Shown piece by piece: positions 1-7,368 of a stretch of DNA of 64,000 bases (the first letter of the stretch is position 1; each line of letters starts with the position of its first letter). A program made the translations under genes and the position numbers. Origin of the DNA: JBFWNG01 sp050251195 (lineage in GTDB: Bacteria; Bdellovibrionota_B; Oligoflexia; Oligoflexales; Oligoflexaceae); contig JBFWNG010000016.1 in assembly GCA_050251195.1 (NCBI GenBank), positions 1 to 64,000 on the forward strand. The letters are read 5' to 3'. The notes under the pieces are model-generated. The model ran no database searches, was not told where the DNA came from, and saw only the letters and a program-made list of their open reading frames with translations.

Positions 1-27
1 ATCAATTCCGATAATAGAAACTTGCAT
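1..27 (-). CDS. Start of a probable IS110-family transposase (cut by window edge)
   Basis: Only the first nine codons lie in the window and read MQVSIIGID. An ATG at 27-25 follows a good ribosome site (GGAGGACC). A start followed at once by an IGID stretch is typical of IS110-type DEDD transposases, where that Asp is the first catalytic acid. Too little is visible to be sure, and any protein with an RNase-H-like start could look the same. The roughly 200 bases to the right hold no gene and may be the end of the element. Confidence 0.4.
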
Positions 28-279
28 GTGGTCCTCCGCATTGAATTAGTTAATAGAAGCAGTTCATTAACTATGGCTCATAGAAGCCGGTTTTTCAAAT
101 GCGGCTGGACCATCCCATTATGCTATCAACTGGCGCGAAAGAGCATGAGTACTTAGTTGATAGTCGATTGTTCGATAGAAAAAGAGCGCTTCGCGCTGTC
201 TAATTAATTGGTATCTAGATGTCACTGGCTTTCCCTATCTCCCTGGTAGATTTTCAAAACCTACAAATGGGAGCTTCTT

Positions 280-537
280 ATGGCCTTTTCTTTCGAAAAC
301 CTAAAAGTCTACAGAGACTCGCTCGCTTGGACGGAGGAGGTCCACCGACTCCTAAGAGATCTGGGGAACGCCTGTTCGAGATCCACAAGGGATCAACTCG
401 CACGAGCTTCCTTATAGATTCCATTAAATATTGCGGAAGGCTGTGGCCGATGGCACAAGGCAGAAAAGAAACAATTCTACTGGGTCGCTAGAGGTTCCGT
501 TTTTGATACCGAGGGCGACTGTCAACAAATATCCTGA
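280..537 (+). pseudogene. Broken four-helix-bundle protein gene (23S rRNA IVP-type family)
   Basis: The frame starting at ATG 280 begins MAFSFENLKVYRDSLAW and matches the start of the four helix bundle family (TIGR02436, the 23S rRNA intervening-sequence protein type). An in-frame TAG at 415-417 interrupts it just before IPLNIAEGCGRW, the family's hallmark segment, and the frame then runs through a helix-3-like stretch (KKQFYWVARGSVF) to TGA at 535-537. At 86 codons it is also shorter than the usual 115-125. Nonsense codon plus truncation next to a probable insertion element point to a decayed gene. Readthrough cannot be excluded but is unlikely. Confidence 0.8.
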
Positions 538-560
538 TTAGTGCAAGTAAAAGATTTAAT

Positions 561-1259
561 TCAGTTCCTACAAGAATTTATCGATCCATTCGGTGAGACT
601 ATACAAAGCCCTTCTGCATAAGTTATCCCGGTGCATGGGCCAATTTGATTGCCAGCGAGGATGCATAAGCCTTCGCCGTATGTTCTACCGTCGCAGCTAC
701 CTATGGAGTTGCCAGACCACACACATAAGCCCTCTCCTTCGGCCGACCCCTCGCATTGGCTCTTGGAATTGCCTGCAAGCATGCATGTCCCCTGTCCAAG
801 CGATACGCCAATACAATAATTCTTGGATTCGCCTTTAGTCATGCATAGTCCCTGCCCAAGCGTCACGTCAATACAGTTATTTTTTGACTCGCCTGTGGTC
901 ATACATAGTCCTTGTCCAAGCGTTACGCCAATACAGTTATTTCTTGACTCGCCTGCGGTCATGCATAATCCCTGGCCCACTGTTACCCCAATGCAATTGC
1001 TCTTTGATTCGCCTGTCGCCATGCATAATCCTTCTCCAAGCGTCACGTCAATACAGTTGCTCGAACTTTCGTTAGTATTTCTACATAAAGCTTCGCCTAA
1101 CTCACTCTCAACACAAGGCGCTCCCGCGCCACCGACCGCTATGCATTTTTTGGCATCCTCAAGAATTTCCTCAACAGGAACGTTTGCATCCTTAACCCTG
1201 CTCCCTGAGGAGGAAGCGCAGCCAATTACTAAGACGCTAATCCACAAGAATTGCTTCAT
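561..1259 (-). CDS. Lipoprotein made of cysteine-periodic 20-residue repeats
   Basis: The 232-residue protein starts with a short hydrophobic leader and a lipobox (VIGC, Cys14), so it should be anchored in the envelope. From residue 39 to 219 a cysteine occurs at exactly every tenth position (19 in a row), with one more at 230. The repeat is 20 residues long, roughly CIGVTLGQGLCMTxGESKNN, giving about nine copies; the middle ones are nearly identical and the last three diverge (YGEGLC versions). Gly sits two residues before alternate cysteines. Such regularity suggests a disulfide-ladder or solenoid fold. I do not recognise the family, and no function is proposed. The gene is the left-most of a minus-strand lipoprotein cluster. 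Confidence 0.85.
   Translation of the reverse strand: MKQFLWISVLVIGCASSSGSRVKDANVPVEEILEDAKKCIAVGGAGAPCVESELGEALCRNTNESSSNCIDVTLGEGLCMATGESKSNCIGVTVGQGLCMTAGESRNNCIGVTLGQGLCMTTGESKNNCIDVTLGQGLCMTKGESKNYCIGVSLGQGTCMLAGNSKSQCEGSAEGEGLCVWSGNSIGSCDGRTYGEGLCILAGNQIGPCTGITYAEGLCIVSPNGSINSCRN
570..1145 (-). repeat. 60-bp in-frame tandem repeat coding for the Cys-periodic protein
   Basis: The DNA repeats with a period of exactly 60 bases, encoding residues 39-229 of the lipoprotein above. Copies between about 756 and 1055 are very similar at the base level, so copy number could vary by slippage or recombination. The repeat also keeps other frames open, which explains long overlapping open frames on the opposite strand. 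Confidence 0.85.
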
Positions 1260-1459
1260 CGTAAATCTCTTCCTAGATTTTCCAAAATATAATCTCCACC
1301 CATCGAATATTCGTTACCATTACCGCTTCCAATATAGATTACGACGTTCTCTGGAATAGCACGTCCAATTCAAGAGCCCCGAGAATTAAGAATGAAATTC
1401 CTCCGTTTGCAGACATTAGTCCACGAGACACGAATTTTCCAACTCGTCCAAACGCTTGA

Positions 1460-1918
1460 TCACCCATCAGCGTTTTTGATTTCGCAATGACCAGAAATCC
1501 CTGTGGCTTTGCCTTTAGGTGTATCAAAAGGCACGCTCATTTCGAAGGTTCCTTTGTTTTGGCCCTTGAGAGTTGAATTGTAACTCGGACCATTGTTAAC
1601 ACTAAACGCGACCCACAACAATTGGCCATCACCGTCTTCACTCGATGCAGATTCGTTCCGAGATTTTGCAATGAAGTCACACTTTACGCCCAAATCGTTA
1701 TCTTCTCCCTGCACCTTATGGTCCCAGTCAAAATCTGAATCGTGTGAATAATCCTCAATTTCTTTAGGAAGCTTGATCTCGATAGCCTGGCCGTCCAACA
1801 TTTTTACTGTGCAGCTACACAGTAAATCGTGATTAGATTCCACCGAAAAAGCTACCTGACTGATAAAACATAAGGCGATCAATAAGCCGGTGGATACCTG
1901 TAAAAATCCGGATTTCAT
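1460..1918 (-). CDS. Small secreted protein of unknown function
   Basis: An exported protein of 152 residues: Lys near the start, a hydrophobic stretch, and a likely signal-peptidase site after QVAFS. The ATG at 1918 is preferred over an in-frame GTG two codons upstream because AGGAGG sits five bases before it. The mature part has four cysteines (CSC, VKCD and GHCE contexts) and acidic stretches (DSDFDWDH, SSEDGDGQ). It lies just downstream of, and reads with, the lipoprotein gene at 1928-2434, separated by nine bases, so the two are probably co-transcribed. No family recognised. Confidence 0.7.
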   Translation of the reverse strand: MKSGFLQVSTGLLIALCFISQVAFSVESNHDLLCSCTVKMLDGQAIEIKLPKEIEDYSHDSDFDWDHKVQGEDNDLGVKCDFIAKSRNESASSEDGDGQLLWVAFSVNNGPSYNSTLKGQNKGTFEMSVPFDTPKGKATGISGHCEIKNADG

Positions 1919-1927
1919 ATGCACCTC

Positions 1928-2434
1928 CTAATCTTCTGGTGAAAAAGGATAATATACAAACATGCGGCACCTTGCCTTCAATTCTTCCACAATCCCATTC
2001 GGTGTTTCGACATTGACTCCGTTCATCAGGACAGAGCTTTCTTCCTCCGGACGCAGAGGTCCGTCCGTTTTAGCGACGGCGCTCTCACCGTTCGGCGCTG
2101 TCAGCCTCACTTCTTCAATTGTGCCAAAATACCTTCTTTCTGACGAGTCACCCATTGATTCAGCATACGCTTTCACATAGAGTTTTGCGCTTGTCTTGGG
2201 ATCGGTGTAATCAACCGTGTAACCGATACCCTGGTCGCGCCGCTCTTCCTCAGGGATGGCATCCCAATTTTCATAAATCGGGCTACCATTTTTGTCGTGA
2301 TAGTAGATGGCACACGAAAGTCGAAACGAACCACCCATTGAAGGACTATCTTTTACGCCACTATTCTTATTTCCCGCCGTTTTACAGGAAAGCAGCGTCG
2401 AAAAGAACGTGAAGAGTAATAGATTTTTTTGCAT
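1928..2434 (-). CDS. Lipoprotein, paralogue of the one at 32016-32558
   Basis: Starts at ATG 2434 (MQKNLLLF) with GGGAG upstream; ten extra in-frame codons before it have no ribosome site. A lipobox LLSC followed by Lys marks a lipoprotein. The central part reads YTVDYTDPKTSAKLYVKAYA and the end NVETPNGIVEELKARC, which align with YSLNYTDPRTGVNVVAKA and NVETPEGTATAVEVKC of the gene at 32016. The two therefore form a small paralogous family with a conserved YTDP motif, a central LTxPxG segment and a C-terminal Cys strand. Predicted mostly beta. Function unknown. Confidence 0.75.
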   Translation of the reverse strand: MQKNLLLFTFFSTLLSCKTAGNKNSGVKDSPSMGGSFRLSCAIYYHDKNGSPIYENWDAIPEEERRDQGIGYTVDYTDPKTSAKLYVKAYAESMGDSSERRYFGTIEEVRLTAPNGESAVAKTDGPLRPEEESSVLMNGVNVETPNGIVEELKARCRMFVYYPFSPED

Positions 2435-2464
2435 CACTATTCTCCCAATAATTTTGATATTCAA

Positions 2465-3085
2465 TCATATCATCCAGATTCGGAAAGCGACAAGTCGGCT
2501 CGGCAAATCTTCCGACTTTCTTATTTGAATTCCGAAGTCTTTCGCACAAGCCGTATTTGGAGAAAGAAATCCGGACTCATTCGGATTTTGAACAAATACT
2601 GATGCCCCACGTCGGGGGTCTTGAGCGCCGCCACAAGCCTAGCTAATTCGCGTGCTTTTACCTAGGTGGCGTCCAACCAAAGTGGAGTCGGAGCTCTGTG
2701 GAACACCAGCGACGATCGTCGTTGAGAATTTTCGGGATGTACCATCGGATATCGTTGAGATCTGCTATATCGTTGATATCCACAGCATCGAGTGGCGACT
2801 CTTCGCCGTAGATAATCTCGAACATTTCGAAATGCAAATTGAATAACCCACTGACTTTGTCTTTCACAATAGTAGCGACGATATGGGTGGGTATGGAGTA
2901 ACGACAAATATTTTCGTAACATGCGTCCGACCTTGACCATGAATAGTTAAGTCACTCCACTCAAACTTCGTGCAGGGCTATCACGATACTTCCTGGCAGC
3001 GGATCTTTCGCCCGCGAGGTAGTGGGTGACCTCGTTATTTTTATTTTATTCGTATCCCTCGAAGAAATTTCCTTAGCAAATCCTG
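2465..3085. other. 620-base region without a supported protein gene
   Basis: Open frames of 60-90 codons exist here on both strands but none has a convincing start site, signal or family resemblance. The stretch contains a plus-strand terminator-like hairpin at its right end (listed separately) although no plus-strand gene precedes it. The GC-richer segment around 2600-2720 could be a decayed gene or an untranslated RNA. The left end should hold the promoter of the minus-strand lipoprotein at 2434. Confidence 0.4.
3015..3046 (+). terminator. Rho-independent terminator-like hairpin on the plus strand
   Basis: A stem CGAGGT / ACCTCG (3015-3020 and 3029-3034) is followed by TTATTTTTATTTTATT, a T-rich run on the plus strand only. 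It would end a plus-strand transcript, yet the nearest protein genes on both sides are on the minus strand. Confidence 0.5.
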
Positions 3086-4333
3086 CTATCGAATCTCCAT
3101 AGTCGCACAATGGACCGATCCTCTATAGGAAATCAAATCGTCCATATTAACGAACACAACTTCATAGCCTTGCCCTTCCATGACTGCCTTAACGGCATCT
3201 TCATATTTATCTAAAAGGGGGCCGTCGATGTAGTTAACAGTTTGTCGATACTTGCGATAACGAGGTACAATCGCTGTTTTATTGATCAACAAGGAATTGG
3301 CGTACGAGCGGTGAACCTGGATGCTAAACATATTTATGGGTAGCGGCATGGGGATGCGCACAACGCTATAACCGAGACTTTTGAAAAACTCCGCTTGATC
3401 GTTTAGGTATTTTTGTTCGTTTTTAACCGCGAGAACTTCAAAGGTACCGCCAACGTACTGCAGCGATTCTTGGATTATCTCTCCTACCAGAACAGTCTCA
3501 TCGTTAACGAATTTTGCCCACATGTCTATATGCTGGGTGGGTTCATCGGGAAGATGAGGTAGGACATAAACATTCTTGCACCCCACGATGTCTTTATAAT
3601 AACGTTCAATGTCGGCACGCGAGAGAACTTCGTCGTTTTCCATGATTTTTTCGTCATTGGCAAAGATAACACGGTCACTCATAAAACAATCACCTTGGCC
3701 GCTTATCATAAAATTGCCGCCTTCGTTGTAAACAGGCAGACTGATGCGTGTCCGGTTGGCTTCCTTTGACAACAAAGTGGGCAATGTGTCATCGAGAGTT
3801 CTGTCCGCAAAATAGTTGAAGTCAATAAATCGCAATTCGTCGTCCTCCGTCTTTGCCGACAATGGAGCCCAGTCTCGAGCCCAGGGCGTGGCAAAGCGCT
3901 CAGCGTCTCCCGGACCTTGCTCCCTACTCGGATCTTGCCACTCATCCCATGTTCCCGGAATGGGTTGGCGGATGAGCCGAACTTTCTCCTGATCTTCGGT
4001 TGAGAGTATCTCTGTAAGCTTAGCCTGAGCCTTTATCCAGTCAGGATGGTCGTCGTTGTCTGGAGCCACGATGTAAAGCTGTTTGACGCCAGCTTTGAAA
4101 GCTTCCTTGACGATTTGTGGGCCTTCTGCGTCAACAATCAGTAGCAAGTAAGAAATGAGAATCGACTGATCGGGAACATATTCTGGAATAACAGCCTGCT
4201 TGCCGATAAACTGCTCCAACGAGGATGCATCGAACTCCTCGAAGTGCCCTTTTGCACGGCTTTCATTGCGGCTACGACAGGCAACGCTCAAAGTTACAAT
4301 GGTCAACCAAATTAGCGATTTTTGAACAGACAT
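3086..4333 (-). CDS. Exported peptidylarginine/agmatine deiminase-like lipoprotein
   Basis: The start is ATG 4333 (MSVQKSLIWL), preceded by GGGGAGGAA; nineteen upstream codons are excluded. A lipobox SVAC (Cys19) makes this a 415-residue lipoprotein. The body fits the guanidino-group-modifying deiminase family (bacterial PAD / agmatine deiminase, PF04371): RDWAP at 153-157, NEGGNF at 203-208, HIDMW at 268-272 and GSVHCAT near the end with the expected nucleophile Cys409. These would hydrolyse a guanidinium group to a ureido group. Free agmatine enzymes are normally cytoplasmic; lipid anchoring instead suggests an extracytoplasmic substrate such as peptidylarginine, but the substrate cannot be read from sequence. 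Confidence 0.8.
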   Translation of the reverse strand: MSVQKSLIWLTIVTLSVACRSRNESRAKGHFEEFDASSLEQFIGKQAVIPEYVPDQSILISYLLLIVDAEGPQIVKEAFKAGVKQLYIVAPDNDDHPDWIKAQAKLTEILSTEDQEKVRLIRQPIPGTWDEWQDPSREQGPGDAERFATPWARDWAPLSAKTEDDELRFIDFNYFADRTLDDTLPTLLSKEANRTRISLPVYNEGGNFMISGQGDCFMSDRVIFANDEKIMENDEVLSRADIERYYKDIVGCKNVYVLPHLPDEPTQHIDMWAKFVNDETVLVGEIIQESLQYVGGTFEVLAVKNEQKYLNDQAEFFKSLGYSVVRIPMPLPINMFSIQVHRSYANSLLINKTAIVPRYRKYRQTVNYIDGPLLDKYEDAVKAVMEGQGYEVVFVNMDDLISYRGSVHCATMEIR

Positions 4334-4395
4334 CGGTATTCCTCCCCTACCATAGCTCATGGTAACAACAATCCCGATTTTATAGAACAATGGTA

Positions 4396-4432
4396 GGTGT
4401 TCGATCGTTGCAGTTTAGGACATGCTTCGAAC
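4396..4432. repeat. Dispersed intergenic element, copy 1 (inverted GTTCGA/TCGAAC)
   Basis: GGTGTTCGA at 4396 and TCGAAC ending at 4432 enclose a semi-conserved core. A second copy with identical spacing (34 bases from GTTCGA to TCGAAC) lies at 5169-5205. Each copy sits 65-90 bases upstream of a minus-strand lipoprotein gene and just downstream of another, so it may be a terminator, a regulator site or both. Confidence 0.5.
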
Positions 4433-4458
4433 GATAACTGAGCATTTACACGAGAGAA

Positions 4459-5085
4459 CTAATACGAGTATTGTTCGCAGAAGGATTTTTTGCTTGGACC
4501 AGCGACATGCTGGCACTCACCAGCGCCAACTTTATAACTATGAATGTTACCGCCATCACCTGCTTTTAGGGCGCAATACTCGCTCAGGGGTAGATCCCGG
4601 CGATCGCCAAGTATCATCACAATATCTGTGCAATCTGATTCTTGATAAGCCTCGATTAGATCTTGACCGAAATCCTTCTCTGCTGCATAGCTAGTGCACC
4701 CGCTCGAACTCGAAGCTTTGATACATTTGCCTCCTAATTTTATTGACCTCGTTGTAGGATTGCCCTTAGCGGTACAATACGTTTCAAGGTTCTTACCATC
4801 ATGCCCCTGGGTTCTTAGAACTCCTTCTTGACAAGAGGATGTTTCAAAATATTCAATTGAAACCTTCTCGAGAGTGTCTCCTCCTCCTCCACCTCCCAAT
4901 GCAATAATTGCATCAGCTAACACGAAGCCAACGCATTGAGCGCTGTTCCCGCAGTCTGTTATTTTTCTCTTAAGATCATCGCCGCTGCTTTGCGCATTGG
5001 CCAGGTTGCTTCTCCTGGATTTACATGCGAACGGAATCGTTAGCGCAGTGAATGCGACTATCAAAAGGATGCGTTTCAATTTCAT
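4459..5085 (-). CDS. Cysteine-rich lipoprotein of unknown function
   Basis: ATG 5085 (MKLKRILLIV) is the likely start; the twelve codons before it lie in a hairpin-forming leader and have no better signal. The lipobox PFAC is followed by Lys. The mature protein carries about a dozen cysteines, often in local pairs, and a run of six glycines (IALGGGGGGD) that may act as a flexible linker between an N-terminal segment and the Cys-rich domain. Several disulfides are expected in the periplasm or on the surface. No domain recognised. It lies between two copies of the GTTCGA/TCGAAC element. Confidence 0.75.
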   Translation of the reverse strand: MKLKRILLIVAFTALTIPFACKSRRSNLANAQSSGDDLKRKITDCGNSAQCVGFVLADAIIALGGGGGGDTLEKVSIEYFETSSCQEGVLRTQGHDGKNLETYCTAKGNPTTRSIKLGGKCIKASSSSGCTSYAAEKDFGQDLIEAYQESDCTDIVMILGDRRDLPLSEYCALKAGDGGNIHSYKVGAGECQHVAGPSKKSFCEQYSY

Positions 5086-5104
5086 ACTTACCCCCAACAA
5101 CATA

Positions 5105-5121
5105 GTGGGCCGAAAGCCCAC
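5105..5121. promoter_or_regulatory. Hairpin in the leader of the lipoprotein gene at 4459-5085
   Basis: A perfect six-base stem GTGGGC / GCCCAC with a five-base loop lies about 20 bases upstream of the chosen ATG. Its position suggests a possible effect on translation or message stability. This is an inference from position only. Confidence 0.3.
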
Positions 5122-5168
5122 CCCTTGTTTAATTGTATCAACAAACCATAGCTTGTGAAATGAACTTT

Positions 5169-5205
5169 GGTGTTCGACCGTCGCGCCTTACGACACGGTT
5201 CGAAC
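5169..5205. repeat. Dispersed intergenic element, copy 2 (inverted GTTCGA/TCGAAC)
   Basis: Same outer arms and same 34-base spacing as the copy at 4396-4432, with a core that differs at roughly a third of positions. Conservation of arms over core suggests that the inverted arms are the functional part. Confidence 0.5.
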
Positions 5206-5236
5206 GAAAATATAACCATTACATTTGTCGAAGCCC

Positions 5237-5857
5237 TTACTTCACTACTTCACATCTGTGACTTCCACTTGCGTCCTCAGGGAGTTTCAAGGAATTAGGA
5301 GAATCCACTTCGAAGAGAGCAGTAAATTGCGGCCAATATCTCACCGCGGTGTTTCCGTTGCGAGAAAGGTTGAAGAAAAAATGAATCTTCATGTAATCTC
5401 GTACGCCCTTGTAATTTGTTTCGGAAATTTTTTCTCCTGAAACATGCACCATTTCGTTATCAAATTTAATCCCATTTAAGCTGATAGGGAAATCGACCCC
5501 CGAAGAACAAAAGAATAGCGATGGATCTTCCTGAGAAAATTTACATTGGTTTTTTGGCATACTGAATTCGATCTTATTGGTCTCGTCCATATGACTTCTT
5601 GCGTCGGTGTAAAATTGTTGCAAAAAATCCAAGGGAACGAATTCGTCTCGAATCTGACCAGCCATCGTAACGTCAAACTTCTCGGCGTTCTCCCTAAGGT
5701 AGAACTGCTGTCCCTCGGGAAAATCTCCTGCTACACAGGACATAGAATAGCCGGTACCGGGTGCAGCAGCAAAAGCGTCCGACGCAGAGCTATTCTCACG
5801 CTGTTTACAGGAAACTGTGGCAACCATGAATGCGCAGAACATTATTCGATAAAGCAT
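5237..5857 (-). CDS. Lipoprotein of unknown function
   Basis: A 206-residue protein beginning MLYRIMFCAF with lipobox TVSC followed by Lys, so lipid-anchored. AAAGGA lies nine bases before the ATG at 5857. The mature chain starts with a low-complexity Ser/Ala linker and has six further cysteines, including CKF, FFCSS and the C-terminal HRCEVVK. Alternating hydrophobic and polar stretches suggest a beta-rich fold. No family recognised. It is one of five consecutive minus-strand lipoprotein-type frames between 3.1 and 7.4 kb. Confidence 0.7.
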   Translation of the reverse strand: MLYRIMFCAFMVATVSCKQRENSSASDAFAAAPGTGYSMSCVAGDFPEGQQFYLRENAEKFDVTMAGQIRDEFVPLDFLQQFYTDARSHMDETNKIEFSMPKNQCKFSQEDPSLFFCSSGVDFPISLNGIKFDNEMVHVSGEKISETNYKGVRDYMKIHFFFNLSRNGNTAVRYWPQFTALFEVDSPNSLKLPEDASGSHRCEVVK

Positions 5858-5896
5858 TCGACTATCCTTTCGATAAATTTGAAATTTGGAGCATTG

Positions 5897-6049
5897 TCAG
5901 TAGAATAGCACAGAGGCCTTACTGATGGAACCTTTGACGATATCGTCTACTACATTTTGTATTTCTTTCGTTTGCGAGTCGCTCGTATGTCGTTGTTTAC
6001 AAGCAGCGGTGAAAGCCGAAACGATGAAAGCAGCTGCTAGCAGTTTCGT
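5897..6049 (-). pseudogene. Small lipoprotein gene that has lost its ATG (ACG in its place)
   Basis: Reading from 6049, the 50-codon frame begins TKLLAAAFIVSAFTAACKQR, a normal lipoprotein signal (Lys at position 2, hydrophobic core, lipobox TAAC followed by Lys) except that the first codon is ACG where ATG is expected. A stop codon (TAA) lies directly upstream, so no other in-frame start exists. GGAGAG lies eight bases before the ACG. The simplest reading is an ATG-to-ACG point mutation. Rare ACG initiation is possible. The mature peptide of about 33 residues has no recognisable domain. Confidence 0.6.
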
Positions 6050-6120
6050 TTATGCTCTCCAATGAAGCAGCGATCGTATTTGGCTCCTCATTTCTGTATG
6101 GTTCGGCCAAATCGCGATGC

Positions 6121-6873
6121 CTATTGAATGCTCAGTTCTTTCATCTTAATTGTGATACGAGTTCCCTCTGTCAGCTGTTCCTGCTTGATATCGACGATTT
6201 GGAACCACGTACCAGGAGGAAACAAGACCTCCTTCTCCTCGGGAAAGGTACTTAACATGTCGACTGCTGCTCCGTGCGACGATTCGACAATGAATCTGCC
6301 ATTTTTGGCACCAAAGCCCTGGCTAAGGACTTCTTCACTGCTGGTCGTCGACATGAAACCCAGCTCTTGTAGCGGCGTTTTATTTTTGAAGGCCGTTTGA
6401 TATTTTTCGAGAATCTCAGGTCTAAGGTTGGTCCCTCGAAATACTGTTCCAACAAACTTAGGAAGCTTACGCAAACCCGAACCGGACAGATAAATGAGCG
6501 GCTGATATTTGTCAGAAATATTTTTCGTGCGGAGCTCAGCATTCATTGCGGTAAACTCCACCTGGGTATACGCGCTGATAGAAAGAATTTCTTCTCGCGT
6601 CAGGCCAAGCGCCATACCCGCGTCGATTAACCTAGGTTCCACATAAATTTCATTCCACTGCTGCGCCTTAAATAGGTCATACATTTCCTGCGGGGCATTG
6701 TAATCGTATGGAAACCACACGCCGCATTTTTCTGCCGCAGGTGGTGACCCGGGAAAACATTCTCCAGTGGCTTCGCTTGATAGAATATCGGATGAACCAG
6801 TCTTGTGCCGTTGCTTGCAGTTTGTGACGAGTAACAACAGGATCAAGAGGATAGTCGAAAGCTTGCTTTGCAT
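6121..6873 (-). CDS. ADP-ribosyltransferase-like lipoprotein (R-S-ExE type)
   Basis: A 250-residue lipoprotein (lipobox VTNC, Cys19, followed by Lys). The C-terminal half carries the three marks of R-S-E class mono-ADP-ribosyltransferases in order: FVGTVFRG with Arg146, LGFMSTTS with the Ser-Thr-Thr at 175-177, and EKEVLFPPGTWF with E213-K-E215 as the ExE pair. The spacing and the LFPPGTxF strand after the ExE fit the toxin/ART fold (PF03496-like). The ExE form usually goes with arginine as acceptor. The enzyme would use NAD+ outside the inner membrane, where NAD+ is scarce, so action on prey or host material is an inference. AAGGG lies before the ATG. Confidence 0.72.
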   Translation of the reverse strand: MQSKLSTILLILLLLVTNCKQRHKTGSSDILSSEATGECFPGSPPAAEKCGVWFPYDYNAPQEMYDLFKAQQWNEIYVEPRLIDAGMALGLTREEILSISAYTQVEFTAMNAELRTKNISDKYQPLIYLSGSGLRKLPKFVGTVFRGTNLRPEILEKYQTAFKNKTPLQELGFMSTTSSEEVLSQGFGAKNGRFIVESSHGAAVDMLSTFPEEKEVLFPPGTWFQIVDIKQEQLTEGTRITIKMKELSIQ

Positions 6874-6945
6874 AAGTAAACCCTTAACGATTGGCTAGTG
6901 ACCAAAGGAAAAACTTTAGAGAGGATATCCATCTTTCAAAGCTGA

Positions 6946-7368
6946 TTAGTAGCCGAATGAAAATACCGATTCAGCGATTTTAGCTGCAGAATAAGGGATA
7001 ATTTTTTGGGTTTTCGAGATCTTTGGTATATATCTGCCGTTTTCTTTTACCCTTACGGTAAAGCTAATTTCTTCGCAAGCCCCGGGAACGGCTTCCCTGT
7101 GTTTAGCAGAGACCATCAAAGTTTGCTCCTGACCCAATTGACTCGCCCCTTTTCTCCTGACCTTGTATTGCACCATTGCTGGCTTCATCCCAGTATTGTG
7201 AAATATAAATTCTTTCTCAGTTAACCTTTCCGGTGGTTGATCCCCAGCTGTATCGGGACCGGAAGAATCTGAACTTGACATTGTTTCGCTTGATCCAGAA
7301 TCGTTGTCATTCTTGCAAGCGCCTATAAACAGGACGGTTAATACAGCGAGTTGGGCGTAGCGCTTCAT
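6946..7368 (-). CDS. Lipoprotein of unknown function
   Basis: A 140-residue lipoprotein: lipobox IGAC (Cys18) followed by Lys, then a Ser/Asp/Gly-rich linker of about 25 residues (SGSSETMSSSDSSG) that would hold the domain away from the membrane. The rest (FIFHNTGMKPAMVQYKVRR, GACEEISFTVRV) looks like a small beta-sandwich with a single Cys. A good AGGAGG lies upstream of ATG 7368. It is the first gene of the minus-strand run going towards 3 kb. No family recognised. Confidence 0.7.
   Translation of the reverse strand: MKRYAQLAVLTVLFIGACKNDNDSGSSETMSSSDSSGPDTAGDQPPERLTEKEFIFHNTGMKPAMVQYKVRRKGASQLGQEQTLMVSAKHREAVPGACEEISFTVRVKENGRYIPKISKTQKIIPYSAAKIAESVFSFGY

Noticed and set aside
185..197. 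Small hairpin AGCGC-TTC-GCGCT as an insertion-element end
   Set aside because: IS110-type elements often lack terminal inverted repeats and no matching end is in the window, so the boundary cannot be set.
570..1145. Regular repeats that might suggest a CRISPR array
   Set aside because: The period is 60 bases with no unique spacers and it is fully coding in one frame.
823..1359. Long plus-strand open frames opposite the repeat lipoprotein
   Set aside because: They are a by-product of the 60-base in-frame repeat; they have no signal, start site or family resemblance, and the minus-strand frame has a clear lipoprotein signal.
2658..2867. 69-codon minus-strand frame in the gene-poor stretch
   Set aside because: Composition is not convincing, opposite frames are also open, and nothing is recognisable.
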